Positions 1-6,266 of a DNA stretch of 13,134 bases are shown here, piece after piece. The notes under the pieces are model-generated. The model was not told the origin of the DNA. It did not search any database and was given only the letters and a program-made list of their open reading frames with translations. The DNA comes from CAZDXJ01 sp964509475 (GTDB taxonomy: Bacteria > Pseudomonadota > Gammaproteobacteria > Methylococcales > Methylomonadaceae). The stretch covers positions 1 to 13,134 of the forward strand of contig CAZDXJ010000065.1 of NCBI GenBank assembly GCA_964509475.1. Reading direction: 5' to 3'. The translations under genes and the position numbers were made by a program. The first letter of the stretch is position 1. Every line of letters starts with the position of its first letter.

Positions 1-63
1 CCAAATCATTTAATGGTAGTGGCTCCGATGGCCGGTTCATTTTCCGCATCCGTGACCGCGCAG

Positions 64-72
64 AGTATATCA
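64..72 (-). promoter_or_regulatory. Possible leftward extended -10 promoter for a gene beyond the left edge
   Basis: On the minus strand this reads TGATATACT, a TGn-extended -10 element (TATACT). There is no good -35 at 16-18 bases upstream, which an extended -10 can tolerate. No convincing reading frame follows within positions 1-60 on the minus strand: the short frame opened near 93 closes after 27 codons. In many gammaproteobacteria a ypjD-type gene is divergent from ffh, so this may be the ffh promoter, but ffh itself is not in the window. Positions 1-194 otherwise show no gene. Confidence 0.3.
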
Positions 73-194
73 AACTTTCTCCTCTTCATGCCTCCCTGTT
101 CCGTTAAACAAAACTCGGGTTACAATAAGCACAGCTAGATTTTAAATTAAAAATAGTCCAATACTGTCGCACAATCACTTACAAAGGCACCGGC

Positions 195-992
195 ATGAAT
201 CCGATTATCACTGGAAGCATCAGCATTTTTTTCTATTTACTTGCGACTTTCTTCATTATCAGGGAATTACGCAACAATACAGTACATAAATGGTCGGTTT
301 TTTTCGCCTGTTTAGCTGCTTTTTGCCATAGCATTTATAACACCACCATTTTCCTGCGGCCTGAAGGCATTGACTTCAGTTTCTTCAACACATCGTCGCT
401 CATTTTGTTGATTGTGGTTGTGTTATTGCTGATTGCCAACCTGAACAAACCGGTCGCAAAGATCGGAACGGTTTTATTCCCTCTAGTCGCGATAATGTTA
501 ATCACGAGCCTGACCGTACCGGTCAAACCGCAGTTACTGGAAACCCATAACTGGCAAATGAATCTGCATATTCTCACCTCGATCATTGCCTTCAGTTTGC
601 TCAATATTGCCGCGCTACAAGCTATTTTATTGGCGTTGCAGGATCGGCAATTGCGAAATCACCAGCCTTTGCGATTGATCCGTTCACTGCCTCCATTGCA
701 AACCATGGAATCGTTATTGTTTCAAATGATCACAACAGGCCTGATTTTTTTGTCCATTTCGTTGATCAGCGGATTTATTTTCATTGAGGATGTGTTCGCC
801 CAACATCTGGTACACAAAACCGCATTGTCTATTTTTGCCTGGGTGACTTTTTCCGGCTTGTTACTGGGCCGCATGCGTTATGGGTGGCGCGGGCAAACAG
901 CCATACGCTGGACTCTGATTGGATTTGTATCGTTATTGCTGGCTTATTTTGGAAGTAAGCTGGTATTGGAACTGATCCTGAAAAAAACATAA
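195..992 (+). CDS. YpjD/CcsA-like inner membrane protein (cytochrome c assembly family)
   Basis: A 265-residue, strongly hydrophobic protein with about eight membrane segments, near residues 5-22, 34-50, 66-81, 88-107, 125-147, 178-196, 209-225 and 239-258. The C-terminal half carries the family signature: a paired H204/H207 in the HLVHKT stretch, the GWRG motif at 230-233, and the closing LAYFGSK stretch at 249-255. H125 in the NLHI segment is another possible haem or metal ligand. The family is related to CcsA/CcmC haem-handling proteins, but in gammaproteobacteria the YpjD branch has no firmly proven role, so haem binding here is inference. ATG 195 has AAAGG seven bases upstream. A GC-rich hairpin follows at 1058-1081. 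YpjD genes usually lie divergent from ffh, so that gene would be expected just left of the window. The family call is secure; the exact function is not. Confidence 0.85.
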   Translation: MNPIITGSISIFFYLLATFFIIRELRNNTVHKWSVFFACLAAFCHSIYNTTIFLRPEGIDFSFFNTSSLILLIVVVLLLIANLNKPVAKIGTVLFPLVAIMLITSLTVPVKPQLLETHNWQMNLHILTSIIAFSLLNIAALQAILLALQDRQLRNHQPLRLIRSLPPLQTMESLLFQMITTGLIFLSISLISGFIFIEDVFAQHLVHKTALSIFAWVTFSGLLLGRMRYGWRGQTAIRWTLIGFVSLLLAYFGSKLVLELILKKT

Positions 993-1057
993 AAAACCGC
1001 CCTGTTCATCACCCGATAAAATCTGTAAAGTCAATGCTGTATATACAGCCAAAGGAT

Positions 1058-1081
1058 AAACAAAACCCCACGGGGTTGTTT
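1058..1081 (+). terminator. Hairpin downstream of the ypjD-like gene, possible terminator
   Basis: The core AACCCC (1064-1069) and GGGGTT (1072-1077) pair perfectly around a two-base loop. The stem extends outward as AAAC (1058-1061) with GTTT (1078-1081) if two A residues bulge. The uridine stretch after it is short (GTTTAAACC), so this is a weak intrinsic terminator at best. It lies 66 bases after the ypjD-like stop codon. Confidence 0.4.
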
Positions 1082-1169
1082 AAACCGTGTACAAAAAAAC
1101 TTACATAGTTTATCTTGAACGTGACAAACAGAGCGGTCGTAAAACCATCTCCTGCTTTACGATCCCTAT

Positions 1170-1175
1170 TATAAT
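1170..1175 (+). promoter_or_regulatory. Possible -10 element of the LysR gene promoter
   Basis: A perfect TATAAT lies 82 bases before the LysR ATG. The hexamer at the matching -35 distance (1147-1152, ATCTCC) is poor, so the promoter would need an activator or is weak. Palindromes at 1188-1199 and 1229-1240 lie downstream of it, where a bound repressor could block transcription. Confidence 0.35.
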
Positions 1176-1228
1176 CAAGCAAGCCAGCTGTTTAAACAGA
1201 TCAAAATATTTAAAGAATTTAAACTATA

Positions 1229-1240
1229 AGTTTATAAACT
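1229..1240. promoter_or_regulatory. Palindromic candidate operator in front of the LysR gene
   Basis: AGTTTATAAACT is a perfect 12-bp palindrome ending 16 bases before the LysR start. It shares a half-site with an overlapping inverted repeat, TAAACT (1220-1225) and AGTTTA (1229-1234), so three related half-sites sit side by side. LysR-type proteins commonly bind palindromes near their own promoters to autoregulate; that this is such a site is inference. A further perfect palindrome, CTGTTTAAACAG, lies at 1188-1199. Confidence 0.35.
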
Positions 1241-1256
1241 GGACTTAAGCCTTTCT

Positions 1257-2168
1257 ATGGATAAATTTAAACGCATGCATGTTTTCTGCCGCATCGTTGA
1301 ATTAGGTACCTTTACCGCTGTGGCGAAGGAAATGAATTTATCCCCAATGATGATCAGCAAATACATGGCGCAGCTGGAAAAATCATTAGCGGTCAGTTTG
1401 TTAAACCGAACCACCCGTAAATTGAGTCTGACCGAGGCTGGAAAAAGCTTTTATTACCGCAGCAGACAGTTGCTCGATGACTTGTCGGAACTGGAAGAAA
1501 GTACAACCGAACTGGGAAAAAACGTCAAAGGCCAGTTAAAAATCAGCGTATCCATTGATTTCGGAAGTTTATATATGGTTCCGGCAATCAATGCCTACCA
1601 ACAAAAATATCCTGATGTCGAAGTTCTGATGACATTGGAAAACCGCCCCGTCAATTTTGGCGATGGCAGTATTGATTTGACCATACGCATAACCGATATC
1701 CTCAAACCTGGTCTGGTTGCCCGCAAAATCAGCAAAACTCATTTAGGGGTTTACGCTTCACCCGCCTATTTAAAAGAAAAGGGTTATCCACAATGTCTGG
1801 AAGATTTGAGCAGCCACCAATGCCTGCACTATAAAGATACACCGCATCGGGAAAAATGGCTGTTCAATCTCAACGGAGAACAAATAAAAATCAAACCCAA
1901 CTGGCATTTCGCATCCAACAACGGACTGGTTTTGTGCCAGGCCGCAGCGGCCGGTATGGGCATCGTACAAGCCCCTAACCTGTCGGTAAGACATTACTTG
2001 CAATCCGGACAACTTTTGGAGATACTCCCCGAAACCCGGTTGAGCGCCAACGCTTTAGGCGTTTACGCTATTTATATGCAACGCCGGTTCATGCCGGCCA
2101 AACTCACCACCTTCACCGATTTTTTGAGCCATTATTTTGCTGACCTGAACGAAGAAGGTAACAAATAA
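1257..2168 (+). CDS. LysR-family transcriptional regulator (CrgA/DmlR-like)
   Basis: This 303-residue protein has the standard LysR layout: an N-terminal winged helix-turn-helix (about residues 4-62, with SPMMISKYMAQLE as the recognition part and LLNRTTRKLSLTEAG as the wing) joined by a linker helix to a periplasmic-binding-protein-like effector domain (about 92-295). The RTTRKLSLTEAG stretch and the linker are typical of the large CrgA/DmlR branch. The inducer cannot be read from sequence. ATG 1257 lacks a clear Shine-Dalgarno sequence (only GGA 13 bases upstream); the internal ATG at 1275 is no better and would trim the first helix, so 1257 is kept. No divergent target gene is present, which is unusual for this family: the upstream neighbour runs in the same direction and the downstream one converges. 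Its regulon is therefore unknown. Confidence 0.92.
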   Translation: MDKFKRMHVFCRIVELGTFTAVAKEMNLSPMMISKYMAQLEKSLAVSLLNRTTRKLSLTEAGKSFYYRSRQLLDDLSELEESTTELGKNVKGQLKISVSIDFGSLYMVPAINAYQQKYPDVEVLMTLENRPVNFGDGSIDLTIRITDILKPGLVARKISKTHLGVYASPAYLKEKGYPQCLEDLSSHQCLHYKDTPHREKWLFNLNGEQIKIKPNWHFASNNGLVLCQAAAAGMGIVQAPNLSVRHYLQSGQLLEILPETRLSANALGVYAIYMQRRFMPAKLTTFTDFLSHYFADLNEEGNK

Positions 2169-2177
2169 CGCCGCTAT

Positions 2178-2792
2178 TTACTGTGCCATACCGCGATAAA
2201 CAAAGCCGGCAAATTTGGGGCCGGCCGGTAAATAACCGGTTTGCATCCGTTCGATATGAAAACCGGCCTGTTGCAGATAACCGGCTATTGGCCGATCAAG
2301 ATGACAACCACCAGCAATTTTTTTCCAGAACGGCGTCAGCCGATGCTGCCATAGTTGAACCGTTGTTTCCGGTGCCAGACCGTGCTCACAAAAAATCAGC
2401 TTACCTTCCGGTTTCAGCACTCTGCGCATTTGCTGCAGAGCCGTAAACCAGTCCGCAATACTGCATAACGTAAACGTCAACAGCACTGTATCCACACTGT
2501 TATCGTCCAACGGAATCGACTCACCCGGAACATCCAGACAGCGCACTTCAAAAGCGGCCTGTTCGATATTTGGCCGGGCCAGCTTACGCATTGCCTCGGA
2601 AGGTTCCAAAGCCCAGACCCAATCCACTTTATCGGCATTGTAAAAAGGCATGTTCAGGCCCGAACCCATACCCACCTCCAATACCCGGCCTTCAGCCAAC
2701 GGCACAATCTCCTGACGCACATTTTGAACAGCCTGCAAACTGCAAGCCGCGTTGATCAAATGCGGTAAACAATATTTTTCATAAAAGCTCAT
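2178..2792 (-). CDS. Class I SAM-dependent methyltransferase, unknown substrate
   Basis: A 204-residue Rossmann-fold methyltransferase. Motif I is VLEVGMGSGLN (residues 37-47), the acidic residue after strand 2 is E63 in ALEPSEAM, and the post-motif region LDVPGESIPLDDNSVDTVLLTFTL runs across 86-109. RRVLKPEGKLIFCEHG (123-138) is motif III. The C-terminal GGCHLDRPI (161-169) resembles small UbiE-like and METTL7-like methyltransferases; substrate assignment from this would be a guess. The start ATG overlaps the rsfS stop as ATGA, so translation is probably coupled to rsfS and the gene is the last of the proA-nadD-rsfS set. In many gammaproteobacteria rsfS is followed by rlmH, a 23S rRNA methyltransferase of a different (SPOUT) fold; this protein is not RlmH. 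The gene converges on the LysR gene with a 9-base gap. Confidence 0.88.
   Translation of the reverse strand: MSFYEKYCLPHLINAACSLQAVQNVRQEIVPLAEGRVLEVGMGSGLNMPFYNADKVDWVWALEPSEAMRKLARPNIEQAAFEVRCLDVPGESIPLDDNSVDTVLLTFTLCSIADWFTALQQMRRVLKPEGKLIFCEHGLAPETTVQLWQHRLTPFWKKIAGGCHLDRPIAGYLQQAGFHIERMQTGYLPAGPKFAGFVYRGMAQ
2205..2225 (-). terminator. Possible terminator inside the 3' end of the methyltransferase gene
   Basis: On the minus strand GCCGGC (2225-2220) pairs with GCCGGC (2210-2205) across a nine-base loop and is followed by TTTGTTTATC, a broken uridine run. The hairpin lies within the last coding codons. With only nine bases between the convergent genes, there is no room for a separate terminator, so this could serve. 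Evidence is weak because the bases are also constrained by coding. Confidence 0.25.
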
Positions 2793-3148
2793 ACCGATTG
2801 GCCCAGTTGTTCCACCGGTGCGTCAAAGTCTGTTTCCCAAAGTTTTTCCAACTGATAGAATTCACGGGTTTGCGCCGTCATGACATGCAGGATAATATCG
2901 CCCAGATCCAACAATACCCAGTCCGATCCCTCACCACCTTCAACACCAAGCGGTTTCAAACCATTTTCCTTCACGTTCTGTAAAACATAATCACATAAAG
3001 CCTGTAAATGGCGATCAGAAGTACCCGTGACCAATACCATATAATCGGTCACCGTGGTTTTATCCCGCACATCAATGGTTTTGATATTGACACCTTTATG
3101 CGCATCCAATGTATCAATAACTATTTTCAATAATTTATCTATTTGCAT
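2789..3148 (-). CDS. rsfS: Ribosomal silencing factor RsfS
   Basis: This 119-residue protein fits the RsfS (DUF143, Iojap-like) family, whose members bind ribosomal protein L14 on the 50S subunit and block joining to the 30S subunit in starved cells. Family hallmarks are visible: the DKTTVTDYMVLVTGTSDRHLQAL segment (residues 29-51), and the VEGGEGSDWVLLDLGDIILHVM core (69-90) with the following REFYQLEKLW (95-104). Length is typical. ATG 3148 has AGGAA about seven bases upstream. It lies 23 bases after nadD, the usual nadD-rsfS order, and its stop overlaps the start of the methyltransferase gene by four bases. Confidence 0.96.
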   Translation of the reverse strand: MQIDKLLKIVIDTLDAHKGVNIKTIDVRDKTTVTDYMVLVTGTSDRHLQALCDYVLQNVKENGLKPLGVEGGEGSDWVLLDLGDIILHVMTAQTREFYQLEKLWETDFDAPVEQLGQSV

Positions 3149-3171
3149 TGATATTCCTAAAAATCAAATTG

Positions 3172-3831
3172 TCATGCCGAATAAAGCCGTTCCGTTCTGA
3201 TGTAATGCAAAACGGCATCCGGTAATAAAAAGCGGGGATTACGCTTTTCCAATAAAATACGCCGGATTTGTGATGCAGAAATTGAAAGCTGGGTTACCGC
3301 TTGAAACGACAAACAGCCAAACCGACGTTTTTTTAAAACCTCCCGATCGGCACAAAAGCACTGCCGGAAAAATGGCGACAGTTCAGCTTCATATATCACT
3401 TCACCCGGCCGATGCATGACTAAAACATGCGCCAAATCAAATAATTGTTGCCATTGATACCATCCGTTCAATGTCCGAAAGGCATCGCTGCCAATAATCA
3501 ATAACAAAGAACAGCCCTCTATTTCATCGTGTAAGGATTGCAAGGTATCGACCATATAAGAAGGGCCACTACGTTCCAGTTCCCGGGCATCGGCCAATAA
3601 CCCTGGTTCTTCAGCGATTGCCAATCGCAACATTTGTAACCGTTGTCCGGCATTTGCCGCTGGACTGTCCCGATGCGGCGGCCTGCAACTTGGAACCAGA
3701 CGCAGTTGATCCAGTTGCAACACTTCTTTAACCTCCAACGCGGTGCGCAAATGCCCATAATGAATCGGATCAAAAGTGCCACCGTACACCCCAATCCGAT
3801 GCCAGTCCCTATCAGCTTCGGATTTGTCCAT
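3172..3831 (-). CDS. nadD: Nicotinate-nucleotide adenylyltransferase
   Basis: NadD joins nicotinate mononucleotide and ATP to give deamido-NAD, the penultimate step of NAD synthesis. The 219-residue protein opens with the nucleotidyltransferase signature GGTFDPIHYGH (residues 17-27, with H24 and H27 of the HxGH motif) and closes with ISASQIRR (184-191), the ISxTxIR-type phosphate-binding motif. The SGPSYMVDTL segment (88-97) and the IIGSDAF segment (112-118) are also typical. The start is ATG 3831; a GTG immediately before it (3834) would add one residue, and no clear Shine-Dalgarno sequence separates them. The gene overlaps the end of proA by 20 bases, so it probably relies on ribosomes finishing proA. 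rsfS follows 23 bases later. Confidence 0.96.
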   Translation of the reverse strand: MDKSEADRDWHRIGVYGGTFDPIHYGHLRTALEVKEVLQLDQLRLVPSCRPPHRDSPAANAGQRLQMLRLAIAEEPGLLADARELERSGPSYMVDTLQSLHDEIEGCSLLLIIGSDAFRTLNGWYQWQQLFDLAHVLVMHRPGEVIYEAELSPFFRQCFCADREVLKKRRFGCLSFQAVTQLSISASQIRRILLEKRNPRFLLPDAVLHYIRTERLYSA

Positions 3832-5068
3832 CACCCAAAACGATATATTTCAACGTCGTCAAGCCTTGTAAACCAACCGGTCCACGCGCATGTAATTTGT
3901 CGGTACTGATACCGATTTCCGCCCCCAAACCGTATTCAAAACCATCGGCAAAACGTGTCGAGGCATTCACCATCACCGAACTGGAATCCACCTCGCGTAA
4001 AAACCGTCTGGCCCGACTATAGTCTTCGGTAACAATGGCATCGGTATGGGCAGAACCATAATGATTGATATGCGCAATCGCTTCGTCCATATCCTTGACT
4101 ACTTTAATCGACAAAATGGGCGCCAGATATTCCGTTTGCCAATCTTCCTCCTGGGCACGTTGACAGTCGGGTAAAAAAGCGCAGGCTTTCAAACAGCCCC
4201 GCAATTCAACCCCCTGCTGCTTGTATTTTTTACCCAGTATGGGCAAAACCTTGTCCGCAACCGGCTCGCACACCAGCAAGGTTTCCATTGCATTACAGAC
4301 ACCATAACGATGCGTTTTTGCATTAAATGCAATCTGCACGGCTTTTTCAATATCCGCTTTGTCATCGATATAAACATGGCAAATACCATCCAGGTGTTTG
4401 ATCACGGCAATACTTGCATCCCGGCTAATGCGCTCGATCAATCCCTTGCCACCGCGCGGTACAATCACATCGACATAAGCATCCAGAGTAATCAGCTCAC
4501 CCACAGCCGCCCGATCCGTTGTCTCCACAACCTGCACAGCCTCGACCGGCAAACCTGCATCCTGTAAACCTTGACGAACACAGGTGGCAATCGCCTGATT
4601 GGAAAAAATCGCCTCGGAACCACCGCGCAAAATACAGGCATTACCTGATTTCAGACACAACGCCGCTGCATCAACCGTTACATTGGGGCGTGATTCGTAG
4701 ATAATGCCGATGACGCCCAACGGCACACGCATTTGTCCAACCTGAATACCACTGGGTCGATAATGTAAATCCGAAATAATACCGACCGGATCCGGTAAAG
4801 CCGCAACCTGCTCCAAACCTTCGATCATGGCATCGATACGTTTTGGCGTCAGCTCCAGGCGATCCAATAATGCGGCTTGCAAACCATTTTCCTGACCTGC
4901 CCGTAAATCCTTAGCGTTTTCACAAGCCAACGCTTCCCGGTTATTTGCCAGACTCTCGGCAATCGCCAACAAAGCCTGATTCTTCCGCCCCGTTTCAGCA
5001 CGACTCACAACACGCCCGGCCTGCCGGGCCTGTTCGCCCAAACGCTGCATATATTTTTTAATGTCCAT
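3812..5068 (-). CDS. proA: Gamma-glutamyl phosphate reductase
   Basis: ProA reduces gamma-glutamyl phosphate to glutamate-5-semialdehyde with NADPH, the second step of proline synthesis. The 418-residue length is that of the family. Visible landmarks are LGVIGIIYESRPNVTVDAAALCLKS split across residues 117-141, the RGGSEA phosphate-binding stretch (148-153), VPRGGKGLI (203-211), and the catalytic cysteine C258 in YGVCNAMETLLV. GLGAEIGIST and the closing GPVGLQGLTTLKYIV are also standard. ATG 5068 is preferred because a stop lies in frame a short way upstream; no good Shine-Dalgarno sequence precedes it. proB is not adjacent. The gene heads the proA-nadD-rsfS-methyltransferase run, and the foldback element at 5106-5275 lies just upstream. 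Confidence 0.97.
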   Translation of the reverse strand: MDIKKYMQRLGEQARQAGRVVSRAETGRKNQALLAIAESLANNREALACENAKDLRAGQENGLQAALLDRLELTPKRIDAMIEGLEQVAALPDPVGIISDLHYRPSGIQVGQMRVPLGVIGIIYESRPNVTVDAAALCLKSGNACILRGGSEAIFSNQAIATCVRQGLQDAGLPVEAVQVVETTDRAAVGELITLDAYVDVIVPRGGKGLIERISRDASIAVIKHLDGICHVYIDDKADIEKAVQIAFNAKTHRYGVCNAMETLLVCEPVADKVLPILGKKYKQQGVELRGCLKACAFLPDCQRAQEEDWQTEYLAPILSIKVVKDMDEAIAHINHYGSAHTDAIVTEDYSRARRFLREVDSSSVMVNASTRFADGFEYGLGAEIGISTDKLHARGPVGLQGLTTLKYIVLGDGQIRS

Positions 5069-5105
5069 CTGTTTTATTCGTTCAATTGTTCACAAAAAGT
5101 ATCTC

Positions 5106-5275
5106 CTCACCCCCTCTGAAAAGCAGGTGTAGCTTATTGATTTATCAGGCTTGCCCAGCCCTTCCACGGAAGAGCTGGGCTTGCATAACCTGGGATGTTA
5201 TGCCGAACGACAGGGGTGTATGCACGTGTCCTGATAAATCAATGATCTACGCCGGCTACAACACAACCGGGTGAG
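5106..5275. repeat. Large foldback (inverted-repeat) element of unknown nature
   Basis: This gene-free stretch folds on itself. The arm 5122-5149 pairs with 5230-5257 over 28 positions: 14 are perfect and continuous (ATTGATTTATCAGG with CCTGATAAATCAAT), and the rest have two mismatches and two T-G pairs. Inside are a hairpin of GCCCAGC (5153-5159) with GCTGGGC (5174-5180) that continues as CTTCC with GGAAG, a second of GCATAAC (5183-5189) with GTTATGC (5197-5203), and a weaker third near 5210-5229. An outer pair, CTCACCC (5106-5112) with GGGTGAG (5269-5275), encloses everything. Both T-G positions would be allowed U-G pairs in a plus-strand RNA but A-C mismatches in a minus-strand RNA. It could be a MITE-like or other short repeat, or a structured RNA. 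No transposase, clear target duplication or promoter is visible. Reading frames across it look spurious. Confidence 0.6.
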
Positions 5276-5371
5276 CCGTTACCACAAAAATACAATTTAT
5301 CAAACTGCCGCCCGGATTCAATCATGCTGAAATCTTGCACAAAAGAAACACCCTCGAAAGTTGTTGGAATC

Positions 5372-5415
5372 GTGAAATGTTGCGTTGAAACAACGGCAAT
5401 GATTGCCGATTTCGC
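5372..5415. other. Small branched inverted-repeat structure in the proA/tRNA-Pro gap
   Basis: GTGAAAT (5372-5378) pairs with ATTTCGC (5409-5415), allowing one T-G pair. It encloses two adjacent hairpins that share two bases: CGTTG-AAA-CAACG (5383-5395) and CGGCAA-TGA-TTGCCG (5394-5408). The rest of 5276-5463 holds no gene or recognisable signal. The role is unknown; it may be unrelated to the larger foldback to its left. Confidence 0.35.
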
Positions 5416-5463
5416 AAAAGAGGAATGTTTAAAAACTGCGGATACAGCGGCTGGATTCAGTTA

Positions 5464-5540
<77 letters not shown>

Positions 5541-5557
5541 ACAAACTGATCAGACAG

Positions 5558-5563
5558 ATTATA
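5558..5563 (-). promoter_or_regulatory. -10 element of the tRNA-Pro promoter
   Basis: The minus strand reads TATAAT here, placing a transcription start near 5551 and a precursor leader of about ten bases before the mature tRNA end at 5540. The -35 region (around 5581-5586) matches the consensus poorly. Confidence 0.5.
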
Positions 5564-5628
5564 CCGCACTGTTGGAATATCCGGAAATATAATGAATGCA
5601 ACAAATCGTTACAATTCGCCGCATTCGC

Positions 5629-5982
5629 TTATTTAAGCAGTTCCAGAATTTCTTCCAACTCGCCGCACATTTGATGAATCAGTTGTTTGGTACGCGTAGA
5701 GTCTTCCTTGGCATTATCACCGGACAGATGTACCCGTGCGCCGCCAATCGTATAACCCTGCTCATAAAGCAAAGAGCGGATCTGACGAATCAACAATACA
5801 TCGTGGCGTTGATAATAACGGCGGTTGCCACGCCTTTTCACGGGTTTCAGCTGATTGAACTCTTGCTCCCAATAACGCAATACATGCGGTTTGACAGCAC
5901 AGAGTTCACTCACTTCACCAATCGTAAAGTACCTTTTCGCCGGTATGACCGGCAATTCATTGTTATCACTCGGTTCCAGCAT
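5629..5982 (-). CDS. Short MerR-family transcriptional regulator
   Basis: A 117-residue protein with an N-terminal MerR winged helix-turn-helix: YFTIGEVSELCAVKPHVLRYWE (residues 18-39) is the HTH, and RRGNRRYYQRHDV (50-62) is the wing. The remaining 55 residues form a short helical dimerisation tail, with no effector domain and no metal-binding cysteine pair. This is the small MerR-like protein that routinely follows ihfA in gammaproteobacteria; its target is not established. Its ATG lies inside the end of ihfA (17-base overlap), so it is probably translated from the same message. tRNA-Pro begins 88 bases after its stop. Confidence 0.93.
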   Translation of the reverse strand: MLEPSDNNELPVIPAKRYFTIGEVSELCAVKPHVLRYWEQEFNQLKPVKRRGNRRYYQRHDVLLIRQIRSLLYEQGYTIGGARVHLSGDNAKEDSTRTKQLIHQMCGELEEILELLK

Positions 5983-6262
5983 AAGCTTCTACTCGGGCTT
6001 TTAGTTTTTGACCAGATCTGAAGGTAACAACACGACGTGCAGTAACAGGAATTTCTTCGCCGGTTTTAGGATTTCTGCCTGGACGGGAATTTTTATCTCT
6101 GAGTTCAAATTTACCAAACCCGGATACTTTGACCTGCTCACCTCTTTCCAGGGCTATTTTAATTTCTTCGAAAAAAAACTCGATCATTTCCTTGGCTTCA
6201 CGTTTGTTCAAGCCAAGTTCATCAAACAACCTTTCAGCAAAATCGGCTTTTGTTACGGCCAT
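5966..6262 (-). CDS. ihfA: Integration host factor subunit alpha
   Basis: IHF is an alpha-beta heterodimer that binds DNA in the minor groove and bends it sharply, acting in recombination, replication and transcription. The 98-residue length is typical. The sequence shows the HU/IHF fold: ALTKA-like start (AVTKADFAERLFDELGLNKREAKEM), FFFEEIKIALERGEQVKVSGFGKFELRDK in two parts across residues 29-57, and the beta-arm tip PGRNPKTGE (61-69) with the DNA-intercalating P65 or its neighbour. The alpha rather than beta identity rests on position after pheT and on the N-terminal MAVTKADFAERL pattern. Only four bases separate it from the pheT stop, so it is part of the pheST operon. Confidence 0.97.
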   Translation of the reverse strand: MAVTKADFAERLFDELGLNKREAKEMIEFFFEEIKIALERGEQVKVSGFGKFELRDKNSRPGRNPKTGEEIPVTARRVVTFRSGQKLKARVEAYAGTE

Positions 6263-6266
6263 TCGT

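Noticed and set aside
1036..1049. LexA/SOS box suggested by CTGT...ACAG
   Set aside because: The gammaproteobacterial LexA box has eight bases between CTGT and ACAG; here there are four, and the site is not in front of an SOS gene.
5086..5274. 62-residue plus-strand reading frame
   Set aside because: It is produced by the foldback element, has no ribosome binding site, and its protein shows no recognisable or natural-looking composition.
5106..5275. Integron attC site or tRNA-like gene
   Set aside because: The ends lack the GTTRRRY/RYYYAAC core sites of attC and no integrase is present; the cloverleaf lacks a T-loop, an acceptor CCA and proper arm lengths for a tRNA.
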